DNA of 64,000 bases from Ascarosepion bandense (Eukaryota; Mollusca; Cephalopoda; Sepiida; Sepiidae), in assembly GCA_037127315.1 (NCBI GenBank), contig JBBBDQ010000230.1, positions 354,501 to 418,500 of the forward strand, read 5' to 3'. Below are positions 55,639-64,000 of this stretch, piece by piece. The notes beneath the pieces are model-generated. The model saw nothing but the letters and a program-made list of their open reading frames with translations, did not search any database and had not been told where the DNA came from. Made by a program: the position numbers and the translations under genes. Each line of letters starts with the position of its first letter. The stretch's first letter is position 1.

Positions 55639-55926
55639 CAGTCCCTCAGTTAAGTACTTTGGGCGATCATGTCTCCAAAGATACATGACTGACTGGGCAG
55701 AAGATTATTCCGCAGTAGGTTGCTATTGTTTTCTGCGGTAGACTGGTTGCCAGCCAAGGTTATAGAACCCAATCTGTCCTATAATTTAACCCTTAATAGG
55801 AGGGCATAGACGGATTAATATCTTTCCCAAGAGTATTTGTGTGTAGGTGAATGCAAGCAATTCAACTGGAATTCGAACTCGGCACCGCGATTTGCCGTTC
55901 CGAGTCGATATCCACTGCGCCACAAC
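55639..55926 (-). mobile_element. tRNA-derived SINE, family A
   Basis: Nearly full minus copy. The 3' end has GGGCGATCATGTCTCCAAAG, GCAGTAGGTTGCTATTG and GACTGGTTGCCAGCCAAGG. The head (minus) has GGCGCAGTGGATATCGACTC and GTGCCGAGTTCGAATTCC. Confidence 0.85.
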
Positions 55927-56104
55927 TGAGATAAACCCTCCGAATTCCAACCGCTTTATTGTCTGAATATGTTAACAATTGTTTTTTTTTTAAGTTTCTA
56001 TATATAATGTTTCCTAACAGAAAAAATAAATAGGCTCCGAATCACATCAGCTGTTGTGTTGCACTAAACTATGATTTTATCATAAACAGTTATAATAAAA
56101 ATAT

Positions 56105-56142
<38 letters not shown>

Positions 56143-56703
56143 CTATGACGACACGTAAATATGCGAACCTATACACATATATATAATCAATAAACTAGCA
56201 AATATTATAAACGAAATAGATATAGATCTATACAGAACGACGATCTATGAATTCTAATAAACTGCTACCGCAGAACTACAGAAAAAAATAAAAACCTTTA
56301 AAAACATATGATATATAATATATACAAACTCCTATCAAAAACAGTATATTTCTTAGAGACAACATTTAACCTAAAGAATGGAACCTACAAAATATACAGA
56401 AGATCAAATAACTATCCGACATATATTAACAAAAAAATCAATCGCACAATCACATATACAATGAAAATAACCATATAGATAAATTAATCTCAACAAACTC
56501 TAGTAAGCAAAAAATATTCAACGAAAAAATATAAAGAAAAAAAAAGAAGAAAAAACAGATAAATCAACAGCAAAAACAGTGGATCCTCAAATACTTATAT
56601 AGCAAGAACAGAAGCCAATCTTTAAAATAAATGACATGTTTAAATATGCAATACAGTAACGGTTCAATAATCACTGTTATTACAATATTCTGAGTAGCAG
56701 ATT
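55927..56703. other. A-rich DNA with a (TA)n array
   Basis: (TA)n at 56109-56140. The A-rich sequence beyond could be decayed upstream coding of the following element, but no motif is clear. Confidence 0.4.
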
Positions 56704-57173
56704 TTGATATTATTACAAATTAATGCTGAATCTAGGTCCGGAATTCTAAACGAATGCAACTGTAATTCTGTAGACGCTTGCCCGGTGGAGGGAAAATGCA
56801 AATCCGCCCAGGTGATTTATGAAGCCCGCATTTCTCCATCTAATAAAAAAAAGGACTTCCGGGCCTATATCGGTATGTCCGCCGGTCCTTTCAAACAAAG
56901 ACTGTATAACCACAGGTAATCCTTCTCGAACCCCGGTCAGAGGTACCAGACAGCCCTTTCGCGGACATTCTGGAAAATAAAAGAAGGGCTGGATCCTGAA
57001 ATTAGCTGGAAACTGATAGGTTCAGCCCGTATTGCGAGGCATTTTCGTGATAGGTGCTGTCTATGTTTACTAGAAAAAAATTCAATATTAAAATACCCCC
57101 ACCAACACCGGCTACTGAATCTTAGGAAGGAATTCATCAGTAAGTGCCGCCACAAGGCAAATTATTCGAATAC
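56704..57173 (+). pseudogene. Penelope-like element, GIY-YIG endonuclease region (copy 3)
   Basis: LNECNCNSVDACPVEGKC is the cysteine-rich linker that precedes the endonuclease in Penelope-like elements. It is followed by VIYEARISPS and AYIGMSAGPFKQRLYNHR (the Y-I-G strand, then the conserved R and N-H). An in-frame TAA (56917-56919) interrupts. The same frame continues with SFSNPGQRYQTALSRTFWKI, GLDPEISWKLIGSARI, RCCLCLLEKNSILKY and LLNLRKEFISKCRHKANY, ending at about 57173. Apart from the single stop, the frame is intact over about 155 codons, so it is the youngest of the three remnants. The RT domain is not recognisable upstream. Confidence 0.82.
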
Positions 57174-58036
57174 TTAAATTTAGAATTTAAATCCCCGTTA
57201 ACTAGATGTTAGAATATAAATTAAAAGGATTCAATTTAAGTTTTAAACTTAATTTTACCCTAACGTTAACCTTAAAATGTATTTTAATCCCCCTACCATC
57301 CTATCCCAAGCTCCTTTAATTGCCTATCTTTAGAAAATATGGATTCTTTTACTAAACCCCTTTTTCCTTGGTTAACACATATATGTATATATATTTTTTT
57401 TCTCTCATATTTTCTTCTCTAATATTTTTCTCTAATAATTTTTAAACTGATAACTTCCTGTAATTGGCATTTAACTCGCTTCTACCTAAAAGGTTTAATC
57501 AATAATTTTTTTAAAATCTTGTATTGAAAACCATTCCTTCTCGCCTAAATACACCTCTTCAAACAGCCCGGAATCTTAACTTTAAAAAGTAATTTAACTC
57601 ATTTAGTTGTCTATCTTTATAAAAAAAAATGACTTCTATTCCTCCCCTTCCTAAATATACCATTTCAACACCCTGTAACCCTGCGACTACCAGCTCTGTC
57701 CTTTTCCACTTTGTGACCGTTGTTAACCAAAAACACCTCTACACTCTAACCCAGGGCCTTCGCCATTTTGAAAAACAATGTCGCTGACGTGATGTAGAGT
57801 CTATATTAGAGATCCTATGTCGAAATGTACATTCGATACCTTTGAATTTTGAAAATTTTCTCTAATTTATATTGGCTCTGTATTCTTAATGAGATCTCTG
57901 CCTGCATCACTTTTTAATGTTAAAAATTTTTAATATTGATTAGGATCAGGTTCTTGGAATTTACCTTCCTACTCTTCCACATCGGATTAAAGAAAAATAA
58001 AAAAATAATATATATATATTACTCAGATTGATTTCC
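57174..58036 (+). other. probable 3' untranslated region of the Penelope-like element
   Basis: AT-rich, with pyrimidine-rich parts and no frame of note. It ends in a short (TA)n (58009-58019) before a hammerhead-like motif. Assignment to the element is inferred from position only. Confidence 0.35.
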
Positions 58037-58075
58037 ATCTGAAAAAGGCCGAAAGGTCGATTGACCGAAACTTTG
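58037..58075 (+). ncRNA. hammerhead-ribozyme-like core (copy 6)
   Basis: CTGAAAA (58039-58045), AGGCCGAAAGGTC, a perfect 4-bp stem GGTC-GATT-GACC (58055-58066), then GAAAC (58067-58071) and TTTGTGATA. It lies about 860 bases 3' of the Penelope-like stop. The extra AGGCCGAAA hairpin makes the fold ambiguous. Confidence 0.38.
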
Positions 58076-58439
58076 TGATAAGAAGAAGAAACTTGAAGAC
58101 AACTGTCCGAATATAAAATTGGGTAAATAATACATAAACTTATGACTTCTGTACACATATCTATCAATGAATCTATTTTGAAATTCCCCCCAAACCAGTT
58201 TAAAAGAGTTAAATATTAAATTTAAGATCTTTTCAAGAATTTTAGATCATTTGACTAGGGTTTCTAAAACTGGTTCCTCTTTTTTTTTCATTAAAAATGT
58301 GTAGTTGTTTATTTTAATCTTATAACAGTTCATCTTATGCGTAAAGTTTTCATATTGGCTGAAAATAATTTAGAGAACTGGAAAACTTTAAGCGTTCGCT
58401 TGTTTCTATTGTACTAGGGGAAAAGACATACATCTTTGT

Positions 58440-58692
58440 GCAAATGAAATCAAAACAAATGCCTTCCTTTCACACTGATCACGTATACGTCATCTCTTGA
58501 CGTTGTTCTTCTCTCCCGATCGCATTTTCATTTACGCTTTCGACTGATGGAACCAGTTTGTTTATCCGCTTTGATGACACGACTGACAAGTCAAAGGCTG
58601 ACACCAACAATATTCGCGATCTCTATGTAAGGCTTTCTATTGTGTTTGTGCAGCATCACAATTATCGTGTTCTTCCTTGGAGTAACATTCAT
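58440..58692 (-). pseudogene. Tc1-like transposase, N-terminal HTH fragment
   Basis: Minus strand from an ATG at 58690-58692: MNVTPRKNTIIVMLHKHN, YIEIANIVGVSL, stop, VSRVIKADKQTGSISRKRK, CDREK and, after a frameshift, TSRDDVYVIS. This is the paired-type helix-turn-helix DNA-binding pattern of Tc1-like transposases (I-x-x-x-V-G-V-S-x-x-x-V-S-R-V-I-K), followed by the usual G-S-x-S-x-K-R-K and R-D-D-x-Y-x-I. The catalytic domain is missing. It would have bound the element's terminal repeats. Confidence 0.65.
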
Positions 58693-58792
58693 CGCAGACA
58701 ACTGGCGTCGAACAGCTAATCAACAGTCGAGACAATAGTGATTGAGCGTGATAAAAATATGATGAAATTACTAATAACGCAATATTTTTCAT

Positions 58793-59010
58793 GACCAAAC
58801 AACTTTTCATATGCGGCTAAAATATATTCATATTACTGCACACCACTGCAAATGACTTAATCTGATAAAAAATAGTAATCGATTACACCCGGTCACTGCA
58901 TTGCTTTTTAAACTGACAGTATGATAAAATAGAAAATTAAGCAGTTGTTTCAATTAATTTGCACAAGGGTGTACATGTATTAAATATACTATTTATTTTT
59001 TTTTTTGACA
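58793..59010 (+). repeat. dispersed repeat, family M, uninterrupted copy
   Basis: TATTACTGCACACCACTGCA, ACCCGGTCACTGCATTGC, AGCAGTTGTTTCAATTAATT, GCACAAGGGTGTACATG. The copy at 60.12 kb has the same order but is split by a solo LTR exactly at GTTT. Confidence 0.75.
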
Positions 59011-59356
59011 GTCAATGCTCGATATCAACGATTTGAAAAATATTACCAAACGTAACAATAGGTGAAGTGAAAACGTGTCGGTTTCAGTAGCTCAGCACAG
59101 AGCTGTTATTGAAGATAAAAACACCGTTTTTACTGGTATCGTCACGTTTGGGAATTTATTTTGTGCTTTTAAAAGTTCTTTTCTTTTTTATTTCGTTTAA
59201 ACATCCGTCGTGTCGTATCGTTGTTGTCGTTTTTGCTTTCTCATGAGAAACAGAACTGATTATAATCAATATAGTGTCCAGCAAGAACATAAATAAGCAC
59301 TTAAATAGAAATAGGATCGACTGATGAGAAGCGACATTTTCTTTATGTATAGAGTA

Positions 59357-59658
59357 ACAGTGGTACAGTTGATATCGGCTCGGAACGAGAAATCGGGGAG
59401 CCGAGTTCAAATTCCAGTTGAATTCATTGCATTCACTTACGTGCAAATACCCTTGGGAAAGGTAATAATCTGTCTCTTCCTTCAAGTTATGGGTTAAATA
59501 ACAGGACAGATTGGGTTCTATAGCCTTTGCTGGCAACCAGTCTACCACAGAAAGCAATGGCAACCTACTGCGTGATAATCTTCTGCCCAGTCAGTCATGT
59601 CTCTTTCGAGACATGATCGCCCCAGCGTTTACCACATATGGCACTTAACCGACTGACA
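59357..59658 (+). mobile_element. tRNA-derived SINE, family A (reference copy)
   Basis: A near-complete plus copy of about 300 bases. A box region GTGGTACAGTTGATATCGGC, AGCCGAGTTCAAATTCCAG (B box), ACTTACGTGCAAATACCCTT, GGGAAAGG, ATGGGTTAAATAACAGGACA, TTGCTGGCAACCAGTCTACC, then the hairpin CATGTCTCTTTCGAGACATG and the terminus GGCACTTAACCGACTGA. There is no poly-A tail. Direct flanking repeats were not established. Confidence 0.88.
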
Positions 59659-59788
59659 CAGTAACAGGAAAGAAAAGAAAAGCCATCATAATTAAAAAAA
59701 AATCGTTACATCGTCGTATTTATCATTTCTTCTGATCTTCATATTTATGAGCCTCCATTTTCTGTTGTTTTTTTTGTTTACGAACACT

Positions 59789-60042
59789 CAGTCAGTTAAA
59801 TACCATACGTGATACACGCTTTAGCAATCATGTCTCAAAAGAGTAGGTTGATACTAACGTCTACGGTAGACCGGTTACCAACCAAGTCTATAGTACCCAA
59901 TTTGTCCTGTTGTTTAACCCATAACTCGAGGAAAGAAACGGATTAATACCTTACCTAAGGGTGAATGCAAGAAATTCACCTGAAATTCGAGTACGGCTTC
60001 CCGATTTGTCGTTTCGAGACGATATCTACTGCACAACAACGC
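59789..60042 (-). mobile_element. tRNA-derived SINE, family A, internally deleted
   Basis: Minus copy beginning CAGTCAGTTAAATACCATAC. The segment between GTCTCAAAAGAG and TAGGTTGATA lost the second half of the hairpin and CCCGC. The head (minus) has TGCAGTAGATATCGTCTC. It faces the preceding plus copy tail to tail. Confidence 0.8.
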
Positions 60043-60114
60043 ATGAGCAAATGTAGGTAGCAAAAATAAGGGGTTTAATTCATAATTGTTAAAAGGAATT
60101 TCATCATACACACA

Positions 60115-60251
60115 GAAAATAGATTAATATTACTGCACACCATTGCAAATAACCTAATCTGAGTTAATAATAAAAATTGATTCGACCCTGTCACACTATT
60201 GAGTCTCAAACTGAGCGTATGGTAAAAGAAAGGAAACTAAAACAGTTGTTT
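60115..60251 (+). repeat. family M, left part of the interrupted copy
   Basis: TATTACTGCACACCATTGCA, GACCCTGTCACACTATTG and CAGTTGTTT match the uninterrupted copy at 58.82-58.96 kb up to the LTR junction. The right part resumes at 60980 (GTTTTAATGATTTTCACAAT, then GTTGCATAT). Confidence 0.75.
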
Positions 60252-60979
60252 TATAGTGGGTTCATTATCTTTTCTTTTCTGTTAGAAGTGGGAGTCCGTT
60301 CTAGTAAAGGGTAGTTGTATAGTATTACAGGTCAACGGAATTTGGCCTTGTTGTAGATAGCCCACTATAAGTCATAAAATGATTATAAAATCAAGAAAAG
60401 CAATTTGAGTTGAAAATAACATTTTTTTATATATACACATATCAATTAATGTTTTTACAATTAAAGTAATACTTGAATATAGGTCCAACGGAGGTTAAAA
60501 TGTTCATGGCAAATAATAAGCTGAAATAGAATTAAGGCCTAGGAACGTGGGGAGCGTGTAAGTGAGGAATGTCATTGATGTAGTTGCTCCTTAGGTCAGT
60601 AAGTAGTTTGAGACAGGGGAGAAGTGAAGAGGCAAGCGTAGTAGCCACTTGACTTAGGTAAAGGGGATATTAATTACACTCTTCTCTTGAGGTCTACCTT
60701 CTGGGGTCTGTCTGTAACTGTTTTTTATAGCTTCTTTTTGGATCAGAGCAGCTCGTTTGGGATTTCACACTTGTATTTGATTCTGGGCTTCCCATTGGCT
60801 GATTAATAAAATTCGCGTAGGCTCGCCAAATGGAAATTTAATATTTAATTAATTTTTATTTTTCAATCGGAATATCTGCACGAACCCGGATGCACACTGC
60901 CGAATTTTGGTCATTTTCTTTTTGTTCGTGAAAGTGCGAACATCCGGTCCCTCGGTCTTGCTCGTTCGATATCACTACA
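60252..60979. mobile_element. solo LTR with 4-bp TSD
   Basis: Begins TATAGTGGGTTC and ends GATATCACTACA. TATAGTG/CACTACA are inverted repeats with one mismatch, at the second base of the 5' TG. The flanks are GTTT on both sides (60248-60251 and 60980-60983). Internal TTAATTACACTCTTCTCTTG relates it to the LTR-like sequence at 39.5 kb. No coding sequence remains. Confidence 0.82.
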
Positions 60980-61527
60980 GTTTTAATGATTTTCACAATG
61001 TTGCATATATTGTTATCAAACTTGTAAAGATAGATAATAGCGACTGGAGTTAGCTTGTACTTGTTCTAATATCTGTTAAAGGTTTAAAATGTGTCTTTTT
61101 AAACAATAATGCCGGTAATGTTTTTTCTCCATCGGCATTGATGTTGCGTGTGAATTGCGAGCGAAAATAATTTTACACATGATTTACAGGGATTTGTAAG
61201 CAAAGGTTCCTGGCGCATAGTTCTCTCCTGTCATCTGTTTGCGAAAGATAAAATTATTATTCCTCTACACACACATGACTGGAATTACTTTTGCAAAAAA
61301 CGAGCGTACATTTACGTTCGCACTAATAATTCAGAATGCAGTAATTACACGACGAAGACATACGTTTATATAAATTACGTTTAGTTGTCACACGACCAGC
61401 AAAATAATTAAAATCTTCGAAATAATAACTTCGAAACGTGTTCCTTTATATTTAAGATCATTTCTATACCTCTCTAACTGTCATTCTCTCGAATTTTTCT
61501 TATTGTCGTGCCTATTTGAAACATCTG
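60980..61527. other. right part of family M, then AT-rich DNA
   Basis: 60980-61020 continues repeat M. Beyond that I see no gene or shared repeat. Confidence 0.5.
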
Positions 61528-61680
61528 TTACCGTAAGATCACCAAAGTTAAGCAACGTTGAGACTGGTCACTACTGAGATCAGGAAGATTAAGAATACCA
61601 GTTGTTTTAACCTTAGATCTTCGGTGGAATAACTTAGCTAAGTTACACAATCCAGTTTGGTTTGTTATATTCACCTACCC
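61528..61680 (+). mobile_element. 5S-derived SINE fragment
   Basis: GTTACCGTAAGATCACCAAA, GTTAAGCAACGTTGAGAC, TGGTCACTACTGAGATCAGG and AATACCAGTTGTTTTAACC follow the central and 3' part of 5S rRNA with decay in the box C region. The 5' third of the 5S head is missing. The following tRNA-like unit is too diverged to be sure of. Confidence 0.65.
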
Positions 61681-61691
61681 GCAAATAAACA

Positions 61692-61801
61692 TCTTCTTCT
61701 TCTTCTTCTTCTTCTTCTTCTTCTTCTTCTTCTTCTTCTCCTCCTCCTCCTTCTTCTTCTTCTTCTTCTTCTTCTTCTTCTTCTTCTTCTTCTTCTTCTT
61801 C
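61692..61801. repeat. (TTC)n array = (GAA)n tail of an RTE-like LINE
   Basis: About 110 bases of TTC with a CTC-rich interruption near 61740. On the minus strand it follows directly after the LINE coding end, so it is the element's simple-repeat 3' tail; the poly-E frame (61643-61912) is read-through into this tail. Confidence 0.93.
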
Positions 61802-62395
61802 TGTGCTCTGTCCTTTCAGTACGTAGGCAATCATGGCCTTCCACGTCTCCCTAACCCTGGTGAATCTTAGCACGTTTTCTCCTATTACACAACGCAATTC
61901 CCGTTCTGGCATTCACCTACTCAGGTTAGTCAAGTACGTTACTAGCTGTTTTCCCTGTCTCTCCTTCCATCGATCTGGCCTGTTAGTATCAGGTTCTCCA
62001 AGACCTCCCTTCTCATTGAATGCTCCAGGAACTTTAGCTGTCTCTTCCTGATGATCAGTATTAATTTCCCTGTCGTTTCCAACCTTTCGAAAACCTTATC
62101 ATGGCTTCCATACTTAATTCATGATATCCATAGCAGACTTCTGCAGAACGACATTTCAGTTGCTTTAAGTGTTTTTCATCTTCGAAGAGATTATCCAATA
62201 TTCACTGCCATATTAAAGAACTGACATCTTACAGAAATCTAGTACTCTCTTCTTTGTTTCTAGTGACATTTACTACCTCTTAATATTCTATTCAGCTTCT
62301 GGAATGCGTCCATCGCTATTACAATTCGTCTTCGGATCTCTGTGTTGCAATTTTTGCCTTCTGCTAGAACACTTCCGGGTATTAGATATAAATCC
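61802..62395 (-). pseudogene. RTE-like LINE, C-terminal coding end
   Basis: Minus strand: GKNCNTEIRRRIVIAMDAFQ, KLNRILRG, then broken frames with LKATEMSFCRSLLWISW, FERLETTGKLILIIRKRQLK, FLEHSMRREVLENLILTGQI and DGRRDREN. It closes with MPERELRCVIGENVLRFTRV and RETWKAMIAYVLKGQST. This order is the typical end of RTE-type ORF2, which stops very close to the 3' terminus and is followed by a short simple-sequence tail, here (GAA)n. Polymerase catalytic boxes are upstream and absent, so the copy is 5'-truncated. Confidence 0.8.
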
Positions 62396-63042
62396 ACCTC
62401 TACTCATGACAACTATGACCTTATTAGTAATACTTGTAAAAATCATAATTATTTCAAAGCAATAAAAACAGTAACGTAGAAAAATCAAAATTTCGTGTCT
62501 GCATTTTAAGATTAGTTCTGAACTTTATCTCATAGCTTGTTTTGGAAAGGTAATAATAGATATTTACTCCTCCAGGCAAAGTTTACAGTTTTTGGATTGA
62601 ATGTTGTAGGTTGATGTTGTTTTTAATGAATACATAAATCTGAGTTGAGGCTCTGTTTTTATTATTGAATAAATTAATTTTATTATGAATATTCGAAAAA
62701 TATTATAACAGAAGTATACGTTATCTAGGAGAATTCGAGCCTTCGTCCCACGAAGAGAAACCGTCACGTATCTTAGGTGCTTTACACGACTCGACCATGT
62801 TTGACCTCCAGGTCAAACAAAGCCTTAATAATGATAGTTGTAACAGTTTCTTATAGAAGACGCAAGTCAAATCCTGCCTAGGGGACATGTTTTTCTAATA
62901 AGATCTTTCGAATATTTAGGCTGTCCGATGCAAATCAATTAATACGATTTTTAATAATACAAAAATCAGTGCATCTACTTTAACACAAGTATTCATTGCA
63001 AACAAATTTTAAACCAAAAAATAAAAAAATAATTTCATCCAT
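62396..63042. other. AT-rich DNA, no gene recognised
   Basis: Short unrecognised frames only (for example 62564-62767 minus). Confidence 0.4.
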
Positions 63043-63075
63043 TTATATATATATATATATATATATATATGGATG

Positions 63076-63118
<43 letters not shown>
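63043..63118. repeat. (TA)n (GA)n compound microsatellite
   Basis: TA to 63070, ATGGATGAAT, then GA to 63118. The flanking words CCATTTA and ATGGATGA suggest duplication around it. Confidence 0.94.
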
Positions 63119-63121
<3 letters not shown>

Positions 63122-63169
63122 CACTCATACGCGTTAAACTTGGAATATATAAATTTTATATATATATAG

Positions 63170-63293
63170 ATTTTTCATTTGTAAATGAGTCATTACGCGA
63201 CCTCGATTTTTTTATTATTTGGTGTCTTCAAGCAATCTGCAATAAGATGTAAAAACATTGGTCGCGTAAAAACTCGTTTACAAATGAAGAATA
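63170..63293. repeat. fold-back repeat, family N (hairpin copy)
   Basis: Left arm TTTTTCATTTGTAAATGAG TCATTACGCGACC (63171-63202), right arm GGTCGCGTAAAAACTCGTTT ACAAATGAAGAAT (63260-63292). The arms are near-perfect complements around a loop of about 57 bases. A single-arm copy lies at 28.69 kb, and both adjoin TA-rich sequence. Confidence 0.85.
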
Positions 63294-63369
63294 TAATTGT
63301 ATTGAACACTTTTTAATACACATATGCATTGGTGTAATTGTATTATAAAAAAAAAACTAAGTAATTAAA

Positions 63370-63374
<5 letters not shown>

Positions 63375-63412
<38 letters not shown>
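63375..63412. repeat. (TA)n array
   Basis: Followed by a unit (CACAAACGTTCAGATCGGA) that recurs after the TA array at 63.72 kb. Confidence 0.95.
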
Positions 63413-63415
<3 letters not shown>

Positions 63416-63634
63416 CCCAAAACACAAACGTTCAGATCGGACTTACATATTTGTTACTTTTCTTATCACGGATAAGTACTTGGGTACCCTAAGAAATGAA
63501 TGAAAATAACATCTGTCAAAGTTGTAGCTCATTTCTGACATCTTATGATTGTAATACGCAAAATATTATCCGTGAGTATGAACGGGTTTTATTAAAATAA
63601 GCAAACATAATGTTTGCAGTTTATTATATCTGAC

Positions 63635-63642
<8 letters not shown>
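63413..63642 (+). repeat. family P copy 1 and family J copy 3
   Basis: AACACAAACGTTCAGATCGG then ACTTACATATTTGTTAC (P), followed by family J (about 63471-63635): AGCTCATTTCTGACATCTTA, AATACGCAAAATATTATCCG, TGAGTATGAACGGGTTTTAT. It ends in GCAGTTTATTATATCTGACA and a (TA)n array. Confidence 0.75.
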
Positions 63643-63666
<24 letters not shown>

Positions 63667-63717
63667 GGCGATAAACTGTAATAAAAGGAAATAATCACAC
63701 GCGCACACATATACATG

Positions 63718-63762
<45 letters not shown>

Positions 63763-63840
63763 TATAAGAAGCACAAAAGTTCAGATCGGAGTCATATATT
63801 TTTTCTTTTTGTTACAACTCTGTTTCAGCTTGATTTCTAT
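63643..63840 (+). repeat. (TA)n arrays and family P copy 2
   Basis: TA at 63643-63666 and 63719-63760. The second is followed by AGCACAAAAGTTCAGATCGG and AGTCATATATTTTTTC, matching P copy 1. Beyond 63840 the sequence is T-rich with no feature. Confidence 0.75.
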
Positions 63841-64000
63841 AAAGATTGGGCTCTATAGATTTTTTTTAATGAGTTAATGTTCTTTTTTTTTGTTATTTTC
63901 TCTGTTTTTACATTATGACATCTTCATCTTTTCTACTTTGAAATTCTCGTTAGGGTTGCTTTTTTCTCGTTCTCCTTAGCCTATTACTTATTCTATATAT

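Noticed and set aside
61643..61912. Poly-glutamate protein (and poly-leucine on the other strand)
   Set aside because: The first part is the real C-terminus of an RTE-like ORF; the E-run is read-through into the (GAA)n tail.

Overview
The window looks like animal nuclear DNA, most likely from a mollusc and probably a cephalopod. That assignment is an inference from repeat content: it is AT-rich, saturated with (TA)n, (CA)n, (GATA)n and (GA)n arrays, and carries many tRNA-derived SINEs, Penelope-like, Jockey-like, Tx1-like and RTE-like retroelements, plus mariner/Tc1/pogo DNA transposons. I recognise no host protein-coding gene, no intact tRNA or rRNA gene, and nothing prokaryotic. The open frames are almost all microsatellite translation ([16 protein letters not shown]) or pieces of mobile elements. 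The window is best read as an intergenic or large intronic repeat landscape.

Layout. 0-9.8 kb: mariner-like transposase remnants (window start and 5.1-5.6 kb), a degraded Ty3/gypsy pol (6.5-8.3 kb) ending in a four-copy 70-bp tandem repeat, LINE 3' ends, and GATA arrays. 10-16.6 kb: a pogo-like MITE (11.03-11.44 kb), a Jockey-like LINE 3' part (13.1-13.7 kb, minus), and SINEs. 17.4-19.7 kb: a comparatively GC-rich Tx1-like LINE reverse transcriptase pseudogene on the minus strand. 19.7-34 kb: SINEs, fold-back hairpins and very long TA arrays. 35.6-36.5 kb: a second Jockey-like LINE copy. 36.9-38.6 kb: a (TTTC)n pyrimidine megatract with higher-order structure. 39-45.6 kb: LTRs, including solo LTRs with target-site duplications. 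46-47.7 kb: a triplicated unit bounded by (TG)n and (CA)n arrays, with a Penelope-like 3' coding end in between. 50-56 kb: SINEs and a second Penelope-like remnant. 56.7-58.1 kb: a third Penelope-like remnant with a GIY-YIG-type endonuclease region. 58.4-62.4 kb: a Tc1-like HTH, SINEs, a third solo LTR lying in a duplicated repeat, and an RTE-like LINE whose 3' tail is a (GAA)n array. 63-64 kb: TA arrays and fold-back repeats.

Most interesting: (1) a SINE family in which a 5S-rRNA-derived head is fused to a tRNA-derived unit, seen in several copies; (2) at least six dispersed CUGANGA-like / stem / GAAAC motifs resembling decayed hammerhead ribozymes, two of them downstream of Penelope-like coding ends; (3) three solo LTRs with matching TSDs, one supported by an uninterrupted copy of its target repeat about 1.3 kb away; (4) SINEs and fold-back elements that repeatedly end in or start from (TA)n arrays, suggesting that retroposition and microsatellite growth are coupled here. 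All family names come from motif recognition by eye, and no database search was run.
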